Shown: piece by piece, positions 51,678-60,442 of the stretch | How positions within the stretch are numbered: the stretch's first letter is position 1 | Layout: every line of letters begins with the position of its first letter | Origin: CBDAQV01 sp965199335 | GTDB taxonomy: Bacteria > Pseudomonadota > Alphaproteobacteria > CALMVH01 | Direction of reading: 5' to 3' | Length of the DNA: 64,000 nucleotides | Assembly: GCA_965199335.1 (NCBI GenBank) | Contig: CBDAQZ010000004.1 | Location: 973,688-1,037,687 of the forward strand | Translations under genes and position numbers: made by a program | Notes under the pieces: generated by a model | What the model was told of the DNA's origin: nothing | The model's input: the letters and a program-made list of their open reading frames with translations, nothing else | The model's database searches: none

Positions 51678-52124
51678 ATGGACGAAAAGATTTCAGAAAC
51701 TGCCAATTACGGCGAATTTCTTGAAGGTTTTATTTTTATAACCAGTACTCCAGATTATCACGGTCAATATCATGATCTTATCGAGGAGATCAGAGGAATG
51801 ACTTACGAATATTTCGGATCCTTCGATGATACGGCCGACAATCGTCAGGTATTGGCGACAGCGCCCGACGCGCTGGCGCTTGTCTGCCCCAATCACGCTT
51901 TCAAGTATTTCCTGTTGCAGGCAACAAGCAACCTGACGGACGTTCTGCAGGCAAATTCCCCACAATCGACAAACAAGTCGATCGATGAAATCATACGCAA
52001 GCACGATGCTTCCGTCAGCGTGGTCGACAGGCTATTGCTGTCGTCCAAAGTATTAAATCCCGTAGCCACGCTCCTTGCCATGCGCAGGGCAGATCGAGAC
52101 GCCCTCGAAGAACCCGCGGCCTAG
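51678..52124 (+). CDS. hypothetical protein
   Basis: 148 residues, no signal or membrane segment. A Tyr/Asp/Glu-rich N-terminal region (GEFLEGFIFITSTPDYHGQY) precedes a helical C-terminal half (NLTDVLQANSPQSTNKSIDE; VVDRLLLSSKVLNPVATLLA). GAGGGA lies nine bases before the ATG. No family is recognised; more AT-rich codons than its neighbours suggest a later arrival. Confidence 0.55.
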   Translation: MDEKISETANYGEFLEGFIFITSTPDYHGQYHDLIEEIRGMTYEYFGSFDDTADNRQVLATAPDALALVCPNHAFKYFLLQATSNLTDVLQANSPQSTNKSIDEIIRKHDASVSVVDRLLLSSKVLNPVATLLAMRRADRDALEEPAA

Positions 52125-52174
52125 TTTCGCTCACGCCCCTTGCCGCACCTCCCCCGGATTGCTACCACGGTGGT

Positions 52175-53845
52175 ATGGAGGATAAGGCAACCGACAAAGA
52201 GCCTCTGGGCGGCACGGGCAAGCGAACCTCCAATCTGAAACGCGGGCTGACCGCGATCGCGTTTCGCAATCCGATCTACAATCTTTCGCTGAAAAGCCCG
52301 CCGCCGGTGGCCCTGCTGTCGGTGCCCAGCGATCCGTGGCCGGGCGATGCCGCCCGTGGCCGCGCGATCCTCGCCAACAGCTTCCCCTTCGGCGGCATGA
52401 CGATCAACTCGGAAACGCCCCCCTGGCTGCCACCGGGCGCCAGCACGGAATTCCTGTCCTCGCTGCACGGCTTCGAATGGCTGCGCGACCTGCGCGCCGT
52501 CGGCGGCGACGCGGCGCGGCGTCAGGCCCGTCACCTGATCTCGGACTGGATGGGCCGCTTCGGCCTGTGGCAGGAGGATTCGTGGCGCGCCGACGTATTG
52601 GGAGCGCGGCTGGCCAGCTGGATCACCTTCCACGATTTCTTCTGCGCCAGCGCCGACGACCGCTACCGGCTGAAAGTGTTCGACAGCCTGGGCCGCCAGG
52701 CACGGCATCTGGCGCGGACGTTGCCGCGCACGACCGCCAACGAACGGGGCGGGGCCGAGCTGATCGCCGCGATCCGCGGCCTGATCCAGTCCGGCATCAG
52801 CCTGCCGGGCGGTGAGGCGCGGCGCGACCAGGGCCTGCGCCTGCTGGGCCGCGAGCTGCAACGCCAGATACTGGCCGATGGCTGCCATGCCTCGCGCAGC
52901 CCGGGTACGCACATGACCGTATTGCGCCACCTGATCGACATCCGCGCCGCCCTGCGCGTGGCGAAGTTCCGGGTGCCGGAATTCCTGCAGACTGCGATCG
53001 ACCGCATGGCGCCGGCGCTGCGCTTCTTCCGTCACGGCGACGGCAGCCTGTCGCTGTTCAACGATACCCAGACCGGCGATTCGATCCTGGTCGACACGAT
53101 ACTGGCGCAGGCCGACGCCAAGGGCCGGCCCCTGCGTTCCGCACCGCATGCCGGGTTCGAGCGGCTGAGCCTCGGCCGCACCATCGTGATCGCCGATGTC
53201 GGCAAGCCGCCGCCGGCCGGGCTGGACCGCGACGCGCATGCCGGTACGCTGGCGCTGGAGATGAGTGTCGGGCGCGAGCGGCTGATCGTCAATTGCGGCA
53301 GCAGTCTGGAACCTGGTTTCTGGCGGCAGGCCCTGCGCGGCACGGCAGCGCACAGCACGCTGGTGCTCGAGGATATGAACTCGCTCGACCTGGTGGCCGA
53401 AGGCGGCATGGGCAGCCGCGCCATCGAGACCCATGTCGAACGCGTCGACACCGACGACGCGCAGCTGATCGAGGCCACGCATGACGGCTATCGCGTCGCC
53501 GCGGGCATGATGATCCGGCGCAAGCTGTATCTGACCGACAATGGCGACGAACTGCGCGGCGAGGACCGGTTGACCGGTGGCCCCAGCCATGCCTTCGTCA
53601 TCCGCTTCCACCTTCACCCCTCCACGCAGTCGACGGCGGTGCAAAGCGGCAAGGCGGCGCTGTTGCGCTTGGGCGACGGCACCGGCTGGCGACTGCGTGT
53701 GTCCGGCGCCGAGCTGGGGATCGAGGCCAGCATTTATTGCGCCGACGGCGTTACCATCCAGAAATCGCAGCAGATAACCCTGACCGGCACGACCGAGGAC
53801 GGCGAAACGCTGGTCAAATGGTCACTGAAGCGGGAGAAGAAGTAA
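52175..53845 (+). CDS. heparinase II/III family protein
   Basis: 556 residues: an (alpha/alpha) toroid-like domain (EFLSSLHGFEWLRDLRAVGG; MGRFGLWQEDSWRADVLGAR; SPGTHMTVLRHLIDIRAALR) and a C-terminal beta-sandwich (DGSLSLFNDTQTGDSILVDT; ERLIVNCGSSLEPGFWRQAL; RGTAAHSTLVL). This is the family's normal layout. In alphaproteobacteria this protein is often found beside rsmB. It could cleave an acidic polysaccharide, but no secretion signal is present. Confidence 0.85.
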   Translation: MEDKATDKEPLGGTGKRTSNLKRGLTAIAFRNPIYNLSLKSPPPVALLSVPSDPWPGDAARGRAILANSFPFGGMTINSETPPWLPPGASTEFLSSLHGFEWLRDLRAVGGDAARRQARHLISDWMGRFGLWQEDSWRADVLGARLASWITFHDFFCASADDRYRLKVFDSLGRQARHLARTLPRTTANERGGAELIAAIRGLIQSGISLPGGEARRDQGLRLLGRELQRQILADGCHASRSPGTHMTVLRHLIDIRAALRVAKFRVPEFLQTAIDRMAPALRFFRHGDGSLSLFNDTQTGDSILVDTILAQADAKGRPLRSAPHAGFERLSLGRTIVIADVGKPPPAGLDRDAHAGTLALEMSVGRERLIVNCGSSLEPGFWRQALRGTAAHSTLVLEDMNSLDLVAEGGMGSRAIETHVERVDTDDAQLIEATHDGYRVAAGMMIRRKLYLTDNGDELRGEDRLTGGPSHAFVIRFHLHPSTQSTAVQSGKAALLRLGDGTGWRLRVSGAELGIEASIYCADGVTIQKSQQITLTGTTEDGETLVKWSLKREKK

Positions 53846-53899
53846 TTGACATCGGGGACTTAAAAGTTTACAAATGGTAAATACTGCCTTGGAGCACTC

Positions 53900-54379
53900 A
53901 TGTCCCGATTTTATGCAAACGATCTGATCGATGCCGGCCGCAAGGCGCAGTCATATGTGACGGAGAACAGCAGCCTAACGTTTTCCGTGCAGCAATTTGC
54001 CTACACCGTACATATGACCCAGGCTATTTCCCACGCGTTCGATACGCAGGATAGCCGCAACGAGCTGTCGAATTTTCAGGATATCGTCAGCGAGGCAATT
54101 CCTGAAACACCCGGCGATCCAAAATTCGCGGCGGCTCAGGACTCGCTGGGTTTCGATCTCAAGATGGCCTTGAATGCAATCGACAGCATCATGGAATGCC
54201 TGCCGCCTGAGCCAGCGAAATTTACAACGTTCGCCACGTTCACCAACGATCTTCTGATCCAGTCCCTGCAGGAAGCGGTGGAAGGGGCGGAGCTTTCCGC
54301 CCACGGCGCCGTCAAGATGGCCATTGGCGGGACGCGTTCGATTAGCAGGCCTTCACCGGGACCTGAATACAGGCGCTGA
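53900..54379 (+). CDS. hypothetical protein
   Basis: The 159-residue protein is helical and polar (AQSYVTENSSLTFSVQQFAY; MTQAISHAFDTQDSRNELSN; DLKMALNAIDSIMECLPPEP), with no signal or domain recognised. GGAG lies eight bases ahead of the ATG. It stands alone in a 55-base gap on one side and 67 on the other. Confidence 0.55.
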   Translation: MSRFYANDLIDAGRKAQSYVTENSSLTFSVQQFAYTVHMTQAISHAFDTQDSRNELSNFQDIVSEAIPETPGDPKFAAAQDSLGFDLKMALNAIDSIMECLPPEPAKFTTFATFTNDLLIQSLQEAVEGAELSAHGAVKMAIGGTRSISRPSPGPEYRR

Positions 54380-54446
54380 TCCCGAACCGGGAATTCTCTT
54401 GGCGTAGTCCCTCGTCAGCCGGCGTGGCCGATGTTAGATTATCGCC

Positions 54447-56204
54447 ATGCCATACAATGCCCCCTTGCGCGACATGCGCTTTGCCATGCGGCTCGCCGGC
54501 CTCGATCACATCCAGGCGCTTGCCGGCGACGATGTTGTAACCGCCGATCTGGCCGACGCCGTCATGGAAGCCGCGGCACAGTTCGCGGGCGATGTCCTGG
54601 CGCCGCTGAACCAGATCGGCGACCGGCAGGGCGCGCGGCTGGAGGGCGATGTCGTTCATACCTCGCCCGGCTTCGCCAAAGCGTACCACGACTGGGCGGA
54701 GGCGGGCTGGAACGCGGTGCCGTTCGATCCCGGGCATGGCGGGCAGGGGCTGCCCTGGCTGCTGGCTTTTCCGATCCAGGAGATGTGGCAGGCGGCGAAC
54801 ATGTCGTTCGGCCTGTGCCCGCTGCTCAACCAGGGTGCGATCGAGGCGATCGCCCGTCACGGCTCGGAGCAGCAGAAGGCGCTCTATCTCGAAAAGCTGA
54901 TCTCCGGCGCATGGACCGGCACGATGAACCTGACCGAGCCGCAGGCGGGCAGCGACCTTGCCGCCGTGCGCACGCGTGCCGTTCGTGACGGCGACCGGTT
55001 CCGGCTGTTCGGGCAGAAGATCTACATCACCTACGGCGAACACGATTTCACGCCCAACATCGTGCACATGGTGCTTGCGCGGGTCGATGGCGCCCCGCCG
55101 GGGGTGAAGGGCATATCGCTGTTCATCGCGCCCAAGTTCCTGCCTGATGAATCGGGTGAAGCGGGGGTACGCAACGACTTGCGCTGCGTCTCGCTCGAGC
55201 ACAAGCTGGGCATCCACGCCAGCCCCACGGCGGTCATGGCCTATGGCGACAACGAAGGCGCGATCGCCTGGCTGGTGGGCGAAGAAAATCGCGGATTGGA
55301 ATACATGTTCACGATGATGAACAACGCGCGGCTGTCGGTCGGGCTGCAGGGCGTCGCGATCGCCGAACGCGCCTACCAGCAGGCGCTGGGCTATGCCCGC
55401 GACCGCGTCCAGGGCAAGACGCTGCTGGGCAGTGCCGGCATCTTCGGCCATCCCGACGTGCGCCGCATGCTGCTGCACATGAAGGCTTCGATCGAGGCGG
55501 CGCGCGGGTTGACCTACATGGCGGCGGCGGCGCTGGACAGGGCGCGGCTATCGCCGGACGAGGGCGCGCGCAAGGCGGCGCAGGCGCGGGTCGAACTGCT
55601 GACGCCCATCGTCAAGGCCTGGGGCACCGATATCGGCTGCGAGGTCGCCGATCTGGGCGTGCAGATCCATGGCGGCATGGGCTTCGTCGAGGAAACCGGC
55701 GCGGCGCAGTATCTGCGCGACGCGCGCATCGCGCCGATCTACGAGGGCACCAACGGCATCCAGGCGGCCGACCTCGCCTTCCGCAAGACGGTGCGCGACC
55801 AAGGCGTGACGGCACAGATCTTCGTCGCCGAAATGCGCGCGACGGCGACGCAGGTCGCGGCGGCGGGTGACGATCTGAAACCGATCGGCACGGCGCTCGG
55901 CAAGGCGATAGACGTGCTGGACCCGGTGATCGACTGGATGGTGAGCCAGGGCACCAACGCGCCGGTGAAGGCCGCCAGCGGCGCCCATGCCTATCTGAAA
56001 TTGTTCGGTCTGGTCGCCGGCGGCTATGTCATGGCGAAAGGCGCGCTGGCGGCCGCAAGCGAGGACGATGCGAATCTTGCTACGGCCAAACGCGCCACCG
56101 CCCGCTATTACGCCGAGGTGCTGCTGCCCCAAGCCGAGGCGCTTGCGGCGGCTGCGACCACGACTCATACTAGCCTGCTCGCCATGCCCGAAGACGGGTT
56201 CTAA
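54447..56204 (+). CDS. acyl-CoA dehydrogenase, DmdC/long type
   Basis: A FAD enzyme of about 585 residues, longer than ordinary acyl-CoA dehydrogenases because of a C-terminal extension as in DmdC (methylmercaptopropionyl-CoA dehydrogenase). Features: WTGTMNLTEPQAGSDLAAVR (flavin-binding), LEHKLGIHASPTAVM, NNARLSVGLQGVAIAERAYQ and ARIAPIYEGTNGIQAADLAF with the catalytic Glu. The substrate class cannot be decided; a medium or branched acyl-CoA is possible. Confidence 0.9.
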   Translation: MPYNAPLRDMRFAMRLAGLDHIQALAGDDVVTADLADAVMEAAAQFAGDVLAPLNQIGDRQGARLEGDVVHTSPGFAKAYHDWAEAGWNAVPFDPGHGGQGLPWLLAFPIQEMWQAANMSFGLCPLLNQGAIEAIARHGSEQQKALYLEKLISGAWTGTMNLTEPQAGSDLAAVRTRAVRDGDRFRLFGQKIYITYGEHDFTPNIVHMVLARVDGAPPGVKGISLFIAPKFLPDESGEAGVRNDLRCVSLEHKLGIHASPTAVMAYGDNEGAIAWLVGEENRGLEYMFTMMNNARLSVGLQGVAIAERAYQQALGYARDRVQGKTLLGSAGIFGHPDVRRMLLHMKASIEAARGLTYMAAAALDRARLSPDEGARKAAQARVELLTPIVKAWGTDIGCEVADLGVQIHGGMGFVEETGAAQYLRDARIAPIYEGTNGIQAADLAFRKTVRDQGVTAQIFVAEMRATATQVAAAGDDLKPIGTALGKAIDVLDPVIDWMVSQGTNAPVKAASGAHAYLKLFGLVAGGYVMAKGALAAASEDDANLATAKRATARYYAEVLLPQAEALAAAATTTHTSLLAMPEDGF

Positions 56205-56214
56205 GAAAGGATAC

Positions 56215-56283
56215 GTCATCCCCGCGAAAGCGGGGATCTCCGGTGATCGGCGTCGGGAGATCCCGGCTCGAGGCCGGGATGAC
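56215..56283. repeat. palindromic intergenic repeat, copy 3
   Basis: A 69-base element from GTCATCCCCGCGAAAGCGGGG to GGCCGGGATGAC, again made of two hairpins with GATCTCC/GGAGATC in the middle. It lies between two plus-strand genes, 11 bases after the dehydrogenase stop. Confidence 0.75.
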
Positions 56284-56312
56284 AGGATAAAGAACGTATT
56301 GGAAGGACTCTC

Positions 56313-56657
56313 ATGCTGAAAAAAATCGTCCTGTGCTGCGCGTTTTTCCTGGCGGTTCCGGCCCATGCTCAGTCCATGGACATGAGCGCCCGGCCGACCG
56401 ATACGCCGGCGACGCAGGATTTCAAATCCGGTATGACGGCGATGGATAGGGACATGGGCCATTACAGCGGCGATACCGACCGCGACTTCGTGGCCAACAT
56501 GATCCCACACCATCAGGGTGCGGTCGCCATGGCGCGGACCGAGCTGAAATACGGCAGCGATCCCCAGCTGAAAAAATTGTCGCAGGACATCATCGCCGCC
56601 CAGGACAAGGAGATCGCCTACATGAAGGCGTGGCTTGCAAAGCATCCGGCGAAATAA
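56313..56657 (+). CDS. DUF305 family periplasmic protein
   Basis: A Sec signal (VLCCAFFLAVPAHA) is followed by a Met/His-rich four-helix domain with the family motif DFVANMIPHHQGAVAMA (His-His and Met residues), as in CopM-like copper-binding proteins. No copper operon lies nearby. GGAAGGA precedes the ATG by seven bases. Confidence 0.87.
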   Translation: MLKKIVLCCAFFLAVPAHAQSMDMSARPTDTPATQDFKSGMTAMDRDMGHYSGDTDRDFVANMIPHHQGAVAMARTELKYGSDPQLKKLSQDIIAAQDKEIAYMKAWLAKHPAK

Positions 56658-56659
56658 GG

Positions 56660-57217
56660 ATGCCGAATGCGATCCTGCTCCATGGTACAGACGGAAACGA
56701 CAAGGATTATTTCTGGTTCGGGGATACGCAGAGCTATCTGACCCGGAGTGGCTACGATGTATGGTGGCCCGCGCTTCCCCGAACCGACAACCCCCGCCTG
56801 GACGAAACGATCTCATTTCTGGAAACCGGGTCCTCTCGAATTGCAGCGGATACGATCCTCATCGGACACTCGTCGGCGTGCCCGGTCATTTTGTCGCTCC
56901 TGCAACGCACGACGGTTTCGATAAAACAGGCAATTCTGGTTGCCGGTTTCTACAAGCCCCTCCCAAAGCTGGAAAGCTCGCGGCTGGTACTTCAGGACAG
57001 CTACGATTGGCCGCTCATAAGATCCCGGGCCGGCGAAATCATCCTGATCAATTCCGATGACGATCCCTGGGAATGTACGGTAGATGCCGCGGCCGAATGC
57101 GGCGATAATCTTTCCGCAATATCGATCACCCATCATGGGCAGGGACATATGGGGTCCCATACCTATAACCAACCGTACAGAGAGTTCGATCTTTTGAAAC
57201 GTCTGATCAAATTTTAG
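56660..57217 (+). CDS. RBBP9/YdeN-family serine hydrolase
   Basis: Alpha/beta hydrolase of 185 residues: LLHGTDGNDKDYFW, the nucleophile Ser in ILIGHSSACPVILSLL, an Asp in LINSDDDPWE and the catalytic His near ITHHGQGHMGSHTY. Homologues cleave small esters. It starts two bases after the DUF305 stop and ends one base before the zapE gene, so the three are cotranscribed. Confidence 0.83.
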   Translation: MPNAILLHGTDGNDKDYFWFGDTQSYLTRSGYDVWWPALPRTDNPRLDETISFLETGSSRIAADTILIGHSSACPVILSLLQRTTVSIKQAILVAGFYKPLPKLESSRLVLQDSYDWPLIRSRAGEIILINSDDDPWECTVDAAAECGDNLSAISITHHGQGHMGSHTYNQPYREFDLLKRLIKF

Positions 57218-58294
57218 ATGGGCAGAATTTCCGACCCCTACAACGATCGTCTGGACAGCGGCAGCTTCCAGCCCGATCCGGCGCAGCAGGAGATTGTCGC
57301 GGCGCTGGACAGGGTGGCGCGCTCGCTCGACCAGCCGCGTCGGCGCTTCTCAAGGAAGCTCGCGCCACGCGGGTTGTATATTCACGGCGCGGTCGGGCGC
57401 GGCAAATCCATGCTGATGGATCTGTTCTTCGAGGCGGCTCCGGTTGTGGCCAAGCGCCGTGTGCATTTCAACGCCTTCATGCTCGATGTGCAGCGCCGCC
57501 TGAAGGAGGCGCGGGCGCAGCAGGAGAGCGATCCGCTGGCCCATGTCGCGGCGAAGCTGGCGCAGGAGACGCGGCTGCTCTGCTTCGACGAGTTCCAGGT
57601 CAAGGACGTGGCCGACGCCATGATCCTCGCCCGGTTGTTCACCGCGCTGCTGGATGCCGGCATGGTGGTGGTCGCCACCTCCAACGTCGCACCCAACGAT
57701 TTGTACCAGGGCGGGCTACAGCGCGAATTGTTCATGCCGTTCATCTCCGTGCTGAAGGCCCGGCTGGATGTGATGCGGATCGGCGACGGCCTCGACCATC
57801 GCCTCGCCAGGCTGAGCGGCAGGCCGGTGTGGTTCCACCCGGACGATACCGACGCCGCAAGCGAGATCACGGCGCTGTTCGAGGATTTCGCCAACGGCGA
57901 ATGGCCGATGCCCGAGGTGCTGGACATCTCCGGCCGGTCGCTGATCGTGCCGCAGGCCGCCGGGCGCATCGCGCGCTTCACCTTCGACCAGCTGTGCCGG
58001 CAGCCGCTGGCGGCGGCGGATTACCTGGCGCTGGCCAAACGGTTCACGGTGCTGGTCGTCGAGCATGTCCCGGTTTTCGACCCCGCTGCCCGCAACGAGG
58101 CCAGCCGGTTCATTTCGCTGATCGACCAGCTTTACGACAGGCGTGCCGGGCTGGTGGCCTCGGCCGCGACGACCCCGGATGGGCTGTATCCCGCCAACGG
58201 GCCCTACGGATTCGAATTCCGGCGCACCGTCAGCCGGCTGATGGAAATGCAGTCGGCGGACTATTTGGCGAAAATAATTAACGCCACACCCTAA
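57218..58294 (+). CDS. zapE: cell division protein ZapE (AFG1-family ATPase)
   Basis: Walker A is GAVGRGKSMLMD (about residue 60), Walker B is LLCFDEFQVKDVADAM, and the sensor region is VVATSNVAPNDLYQGGLQRE. The family acts on FtsZ rings under stress in bacteria and in mitochondrial protein quality control in eukaryotes. 358 residues, normal. Confidence 0.93.
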   Translation: MGRISDPYNDRLDSGSFQPDPAQQEIVAALDRVARSLDQPRRRFSRKLAPRGLYIHGAVGRGKSMLMDLFFEAAPVVAKRRVHFNAFMLDVQRRLKEARAQQESDPLAHVAAKLAQETRLLCFDEFQVKDVADAMILARLFTALLDAGMVVVATSNVAPNDLYQGGLQRELFMPFISVLKARLDVMRIGDGLDHRLARLSGRPVWFHPDDTDAASEITALFEDFANGEWPMPEVLDISGRSLIVPQAAGRIARFTFDQLCRQPLAAADYLALAKRFTVLVVEHVPVFDPAARNEASRFISLIDQLYDRRAGLVASAATTPDGLYPANGPYGFEFRRTVSRLMEMQSADYLAKIINATP

Positions 58295-58357
58295 ACGCTT
58301 AGTAATATTTACACTCTTTTGGCGTCTGAATCGGTCGATGAGCGATTTGGGGCAATC

Positions 58358-59110
58358 ATGAGCGATCTGTCGCTGCTGGTCATGGATGGCGAGATCGAGT
58401 CCGCGGTGCGCGGGCTGAAGACGCAGTACAAGCGCGGCCTGCCTGCCCTTGCGCCAACGACCGACGAACGTCCCCTGCGCGCGCTGGAAATGGTCAATCC
58501 GGAACTGGACCTGGGATCGATGCAGCATCCCGTGGTTCTGACCCTGATGGCCGCGCGCGATCCCTTCGTTTCCACCGCCCTCGCCGCCTCGTCCCGCCTG
58601 ATGTGGGACGCCAACGACCGCGACATCATCGCGGGCCTCGCCGGCATGATCGGCCAGATCTCGCAGCACGAGGATGTCCGCACCACCGCCGACGTTGCCG
58701 CGCGCTACCGCTTCGACCCCGAATTCGTGCACGAGATCGGCAACATCGCCGTCCGCCGCGTGGGCGAGGAGCAGGACCGCGCCATGAACGCGCTGGGCGA
58801 CCTTCTGACCTCGCTGCGCCAGCACCGCGAGGCGCCGCAGGATTTCGTCCTGCGCTTGCTCCGCCTCGGCTACGCCTGCAACCTGTCCAAGGATTCGTTC
58901 GAAAGGCTGATCATGTCGATGGTCCGCTCGCCCGACCTTGGCCCCAGGGTCAAGCAATCGATCATCGACAATCTTCACGTCCTGCCGCGTTATGTCCTGA
59001 TCGCCATCGCGATGGAGGTCAGCCGCTATCCCGAACGCGATTTCGAGCATCTGAAGCGCGCCCTGGAAGCCGTGCTGATTTCCCCGCGAACCGGCTGGCT
59101 GAATGCTTGA
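58358..59110 (+). CDS. helical protein upstream of DUF2336 gene
   Basis: The 250-residue protein is all-helical (LAASSRLMWDANDRDIIAGL; DFVLRLLRLGYACNLSKDSF; IIDNLHVLPRYVLIAIAMEV) and soluble. It has no recognisable domain but its repeating Leu/Ala/Arg pattern resembles HEAT-like repeats. It overlaps the next gene by eight bases. The ATG at 58358 is chosen over 58319 because the earlier residues are not conserved-looking. Confidence 0.6.
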   Translation: MSDLSLLVMDGEIESAVRGLKTQYKRGLPALAPTTDERPLRALEMVNPELDLGSMQHPVVLTLMAARDPFVSTALAASSRLMWDANDRDIIAGLAGMIGQISQHEDVRTTADVAARYRFDPEFVHEIGNIAVRRVGEEQDRAMNALGDLLTSLRQHREAPQDFVLRLLRLGYACNLSKDSFERLIMSMVRSPDLGPRVKQSIIDNLHVLPRYVLIAIAMEVSRYPERDFEHLKRALEAVLISPRTGWLNA

Positions 59111-60347
59111 GCGCATGTTCGGCAAGAAGCCCAACGTCGCGCAAGCCATAAAGAACGCCGACGCGCAGACGCGGGCCACGCTCGCTTCCCGCCTCGATGC
59201 CCCGGCCGACCTGCTGTTCGTCCTTGCCGCCGATCCGGTCGCCAGCGTCCGGCGCGAAGTCGCGGGCAATCCCTCCACGCCGCCCATCGTCGGCCCGGTC
59301 CTCGCGCGGGACGAGGATGTCGACGTGCGCTCCGTCCTGTTGCGCCGCCTGGTGCGGCTGCTGCCCGAACTGTCGCCCGAAAAACACGACGAGCTGTACC
59401 AGCTGACGGTCAGGGCGCTGGAAACCCTGGCGGTCGATCATGTCCAGGCGGTTCGCGAGGCGCTGGCCAATACGCTGAAGGATGTCGCCTTCGCGCCGGT
59501 GTCGGTCGTCAAATGCCTAGCCCAGGATATCGAACAGACGGTCGCCGAGCCGGTGCTGCAGTTATGCGCCTGCCTCAGCGACACCGACCTGCTGGAAATC
59601 ATCGCGCGCCAGCCGCGCCCGTGGGCGCTGGCCGCCATCGCCGGCAGGGGACAGGTCAGCGCCAGCGTATCCAACGCCATCGTTGATACCGGCGACATCC
59701 GCGCGGGATCGATCCTGCTGGACAATGGCGGCGCGGTCATCGCCGAGGCGACGCTGGAACACATGGTGGAGCAGGCCGACCACGTGCCCGACTGGCAGGG
59801 CCGTCTCGCCAGCCGTCCGTTGCTGCCGCGCCTGCTGGCGTTGCGCCTGGCAGAGGTGGTCGACGGCACGGTGATGTCGGTGCTGGAGCGGCGCAAGGAT
59901 TTCGACCCTGAAACCCGGGCCGAGGTGACGGCAGTCACCCGGCGGCGGCTCGATTATCTGGCGCAGATGGACGGCAAGACCCCGCCGCACGATGCCGCGG
60001 CGCGCCTGCAGGCCGCCGGCAGGCTGGGCGACGAGCTGATCATGGATGCGATATCGTGGAACGACCGCCCCTTCGTGGTCGCGGCGCTGGCGCTGCTGGT
60101 CAAGGCCAAGCCGCCGACGATCGAATCCATCCTGAATACGAAGAACGGCCGCGTGATCACCGCGCTGGCGTGGAAGGCCGGACTGTCGATGCGGGTGGCG
60201 ATGCAGCTGCAAACAAGGATCGCCGGCGTCGATGGCCGCGACATCGTCAACGCCAAGGACGGCAACGCCTACCCGATGAGCGAGGACGACATGCTGTGGC
60301 AGCTGGAATTCGTCGGCGCGATCCCGCAGAAGAAGCGGACGGGGTAG
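59103..60347 (+). CDS. DUF2336 family HEAT-like repeat protein
   Basis: The 414-residue alpha-helical protein shows repeated motifs: APADLLFVLAADPVASVRRE, DEDVDVRSVLLRRLVRLLPE, DHVQAVREALANTLKDVAFA and EPVLQLCACLSDTDLLEIIA. DUF2336 proteins are alphaproteobacterial and of unknown role. The gene is in an overlap with the upstream helical protein; the pair may work together. Confidence 0.85.
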   Translation: MLERMFGKKPNVAQAIKNADAQTRATLASRLDAPADLLFVLAADPVASVRREVAGNPSTPPIVGPVLARDEDVDVRSVLLRRLVRLLPELSPEKHDELYQLTVRALETLAVDHVQAVREALANTLKDVAFAPVSVVKCLAQDIEQTVAEPVLQLCACLSDTDLLEIIARQPRPWALAAIAGRGQVSASVSNAIVDTGDIRAGSILLDNGGAVIAEATLEHMVEQADHVPDWQGRLASRPLLPRLLALRLAEVVDGTVMSVLERRKDFDPETRAEVTAVTRRRLDYLAQMDGKTPPHDAAARLQAAGRLGDELIMDAISWNDRPFVVAALALLVKAKPPTIESILNTKNGRVITALAWKAGLSMRVAMQLQTRIAGVDGRDIVNAKDGNAYPMSEDDMLWQLEFVGAIPQKKRTG

Positions 60348-60355
60348 AGGAAAGT

Positions 60356-60440
60356 GTCATTCCGGTGCGAAGCGCCGGAATCCATACGATCTTGCGACAT
60401 CCCATGGATTGCGGATGCGCTGCGCGCATGACGGAATGAC
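60356..60440. repeat. palindromic intergenic repeat, copy 4 (inverted relative to copy 1)
   Basis: 85 bases bounded by GTCATTCC and GGAATGAC. The right arm GGATGCGCTGCGCGCATGAC is the reverse complement of most of copy 1's left arm, so copies 1 and 4 are the same element in opposite orientation. Confidence 0.82.
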
Positions 60441-60442
60441 GA

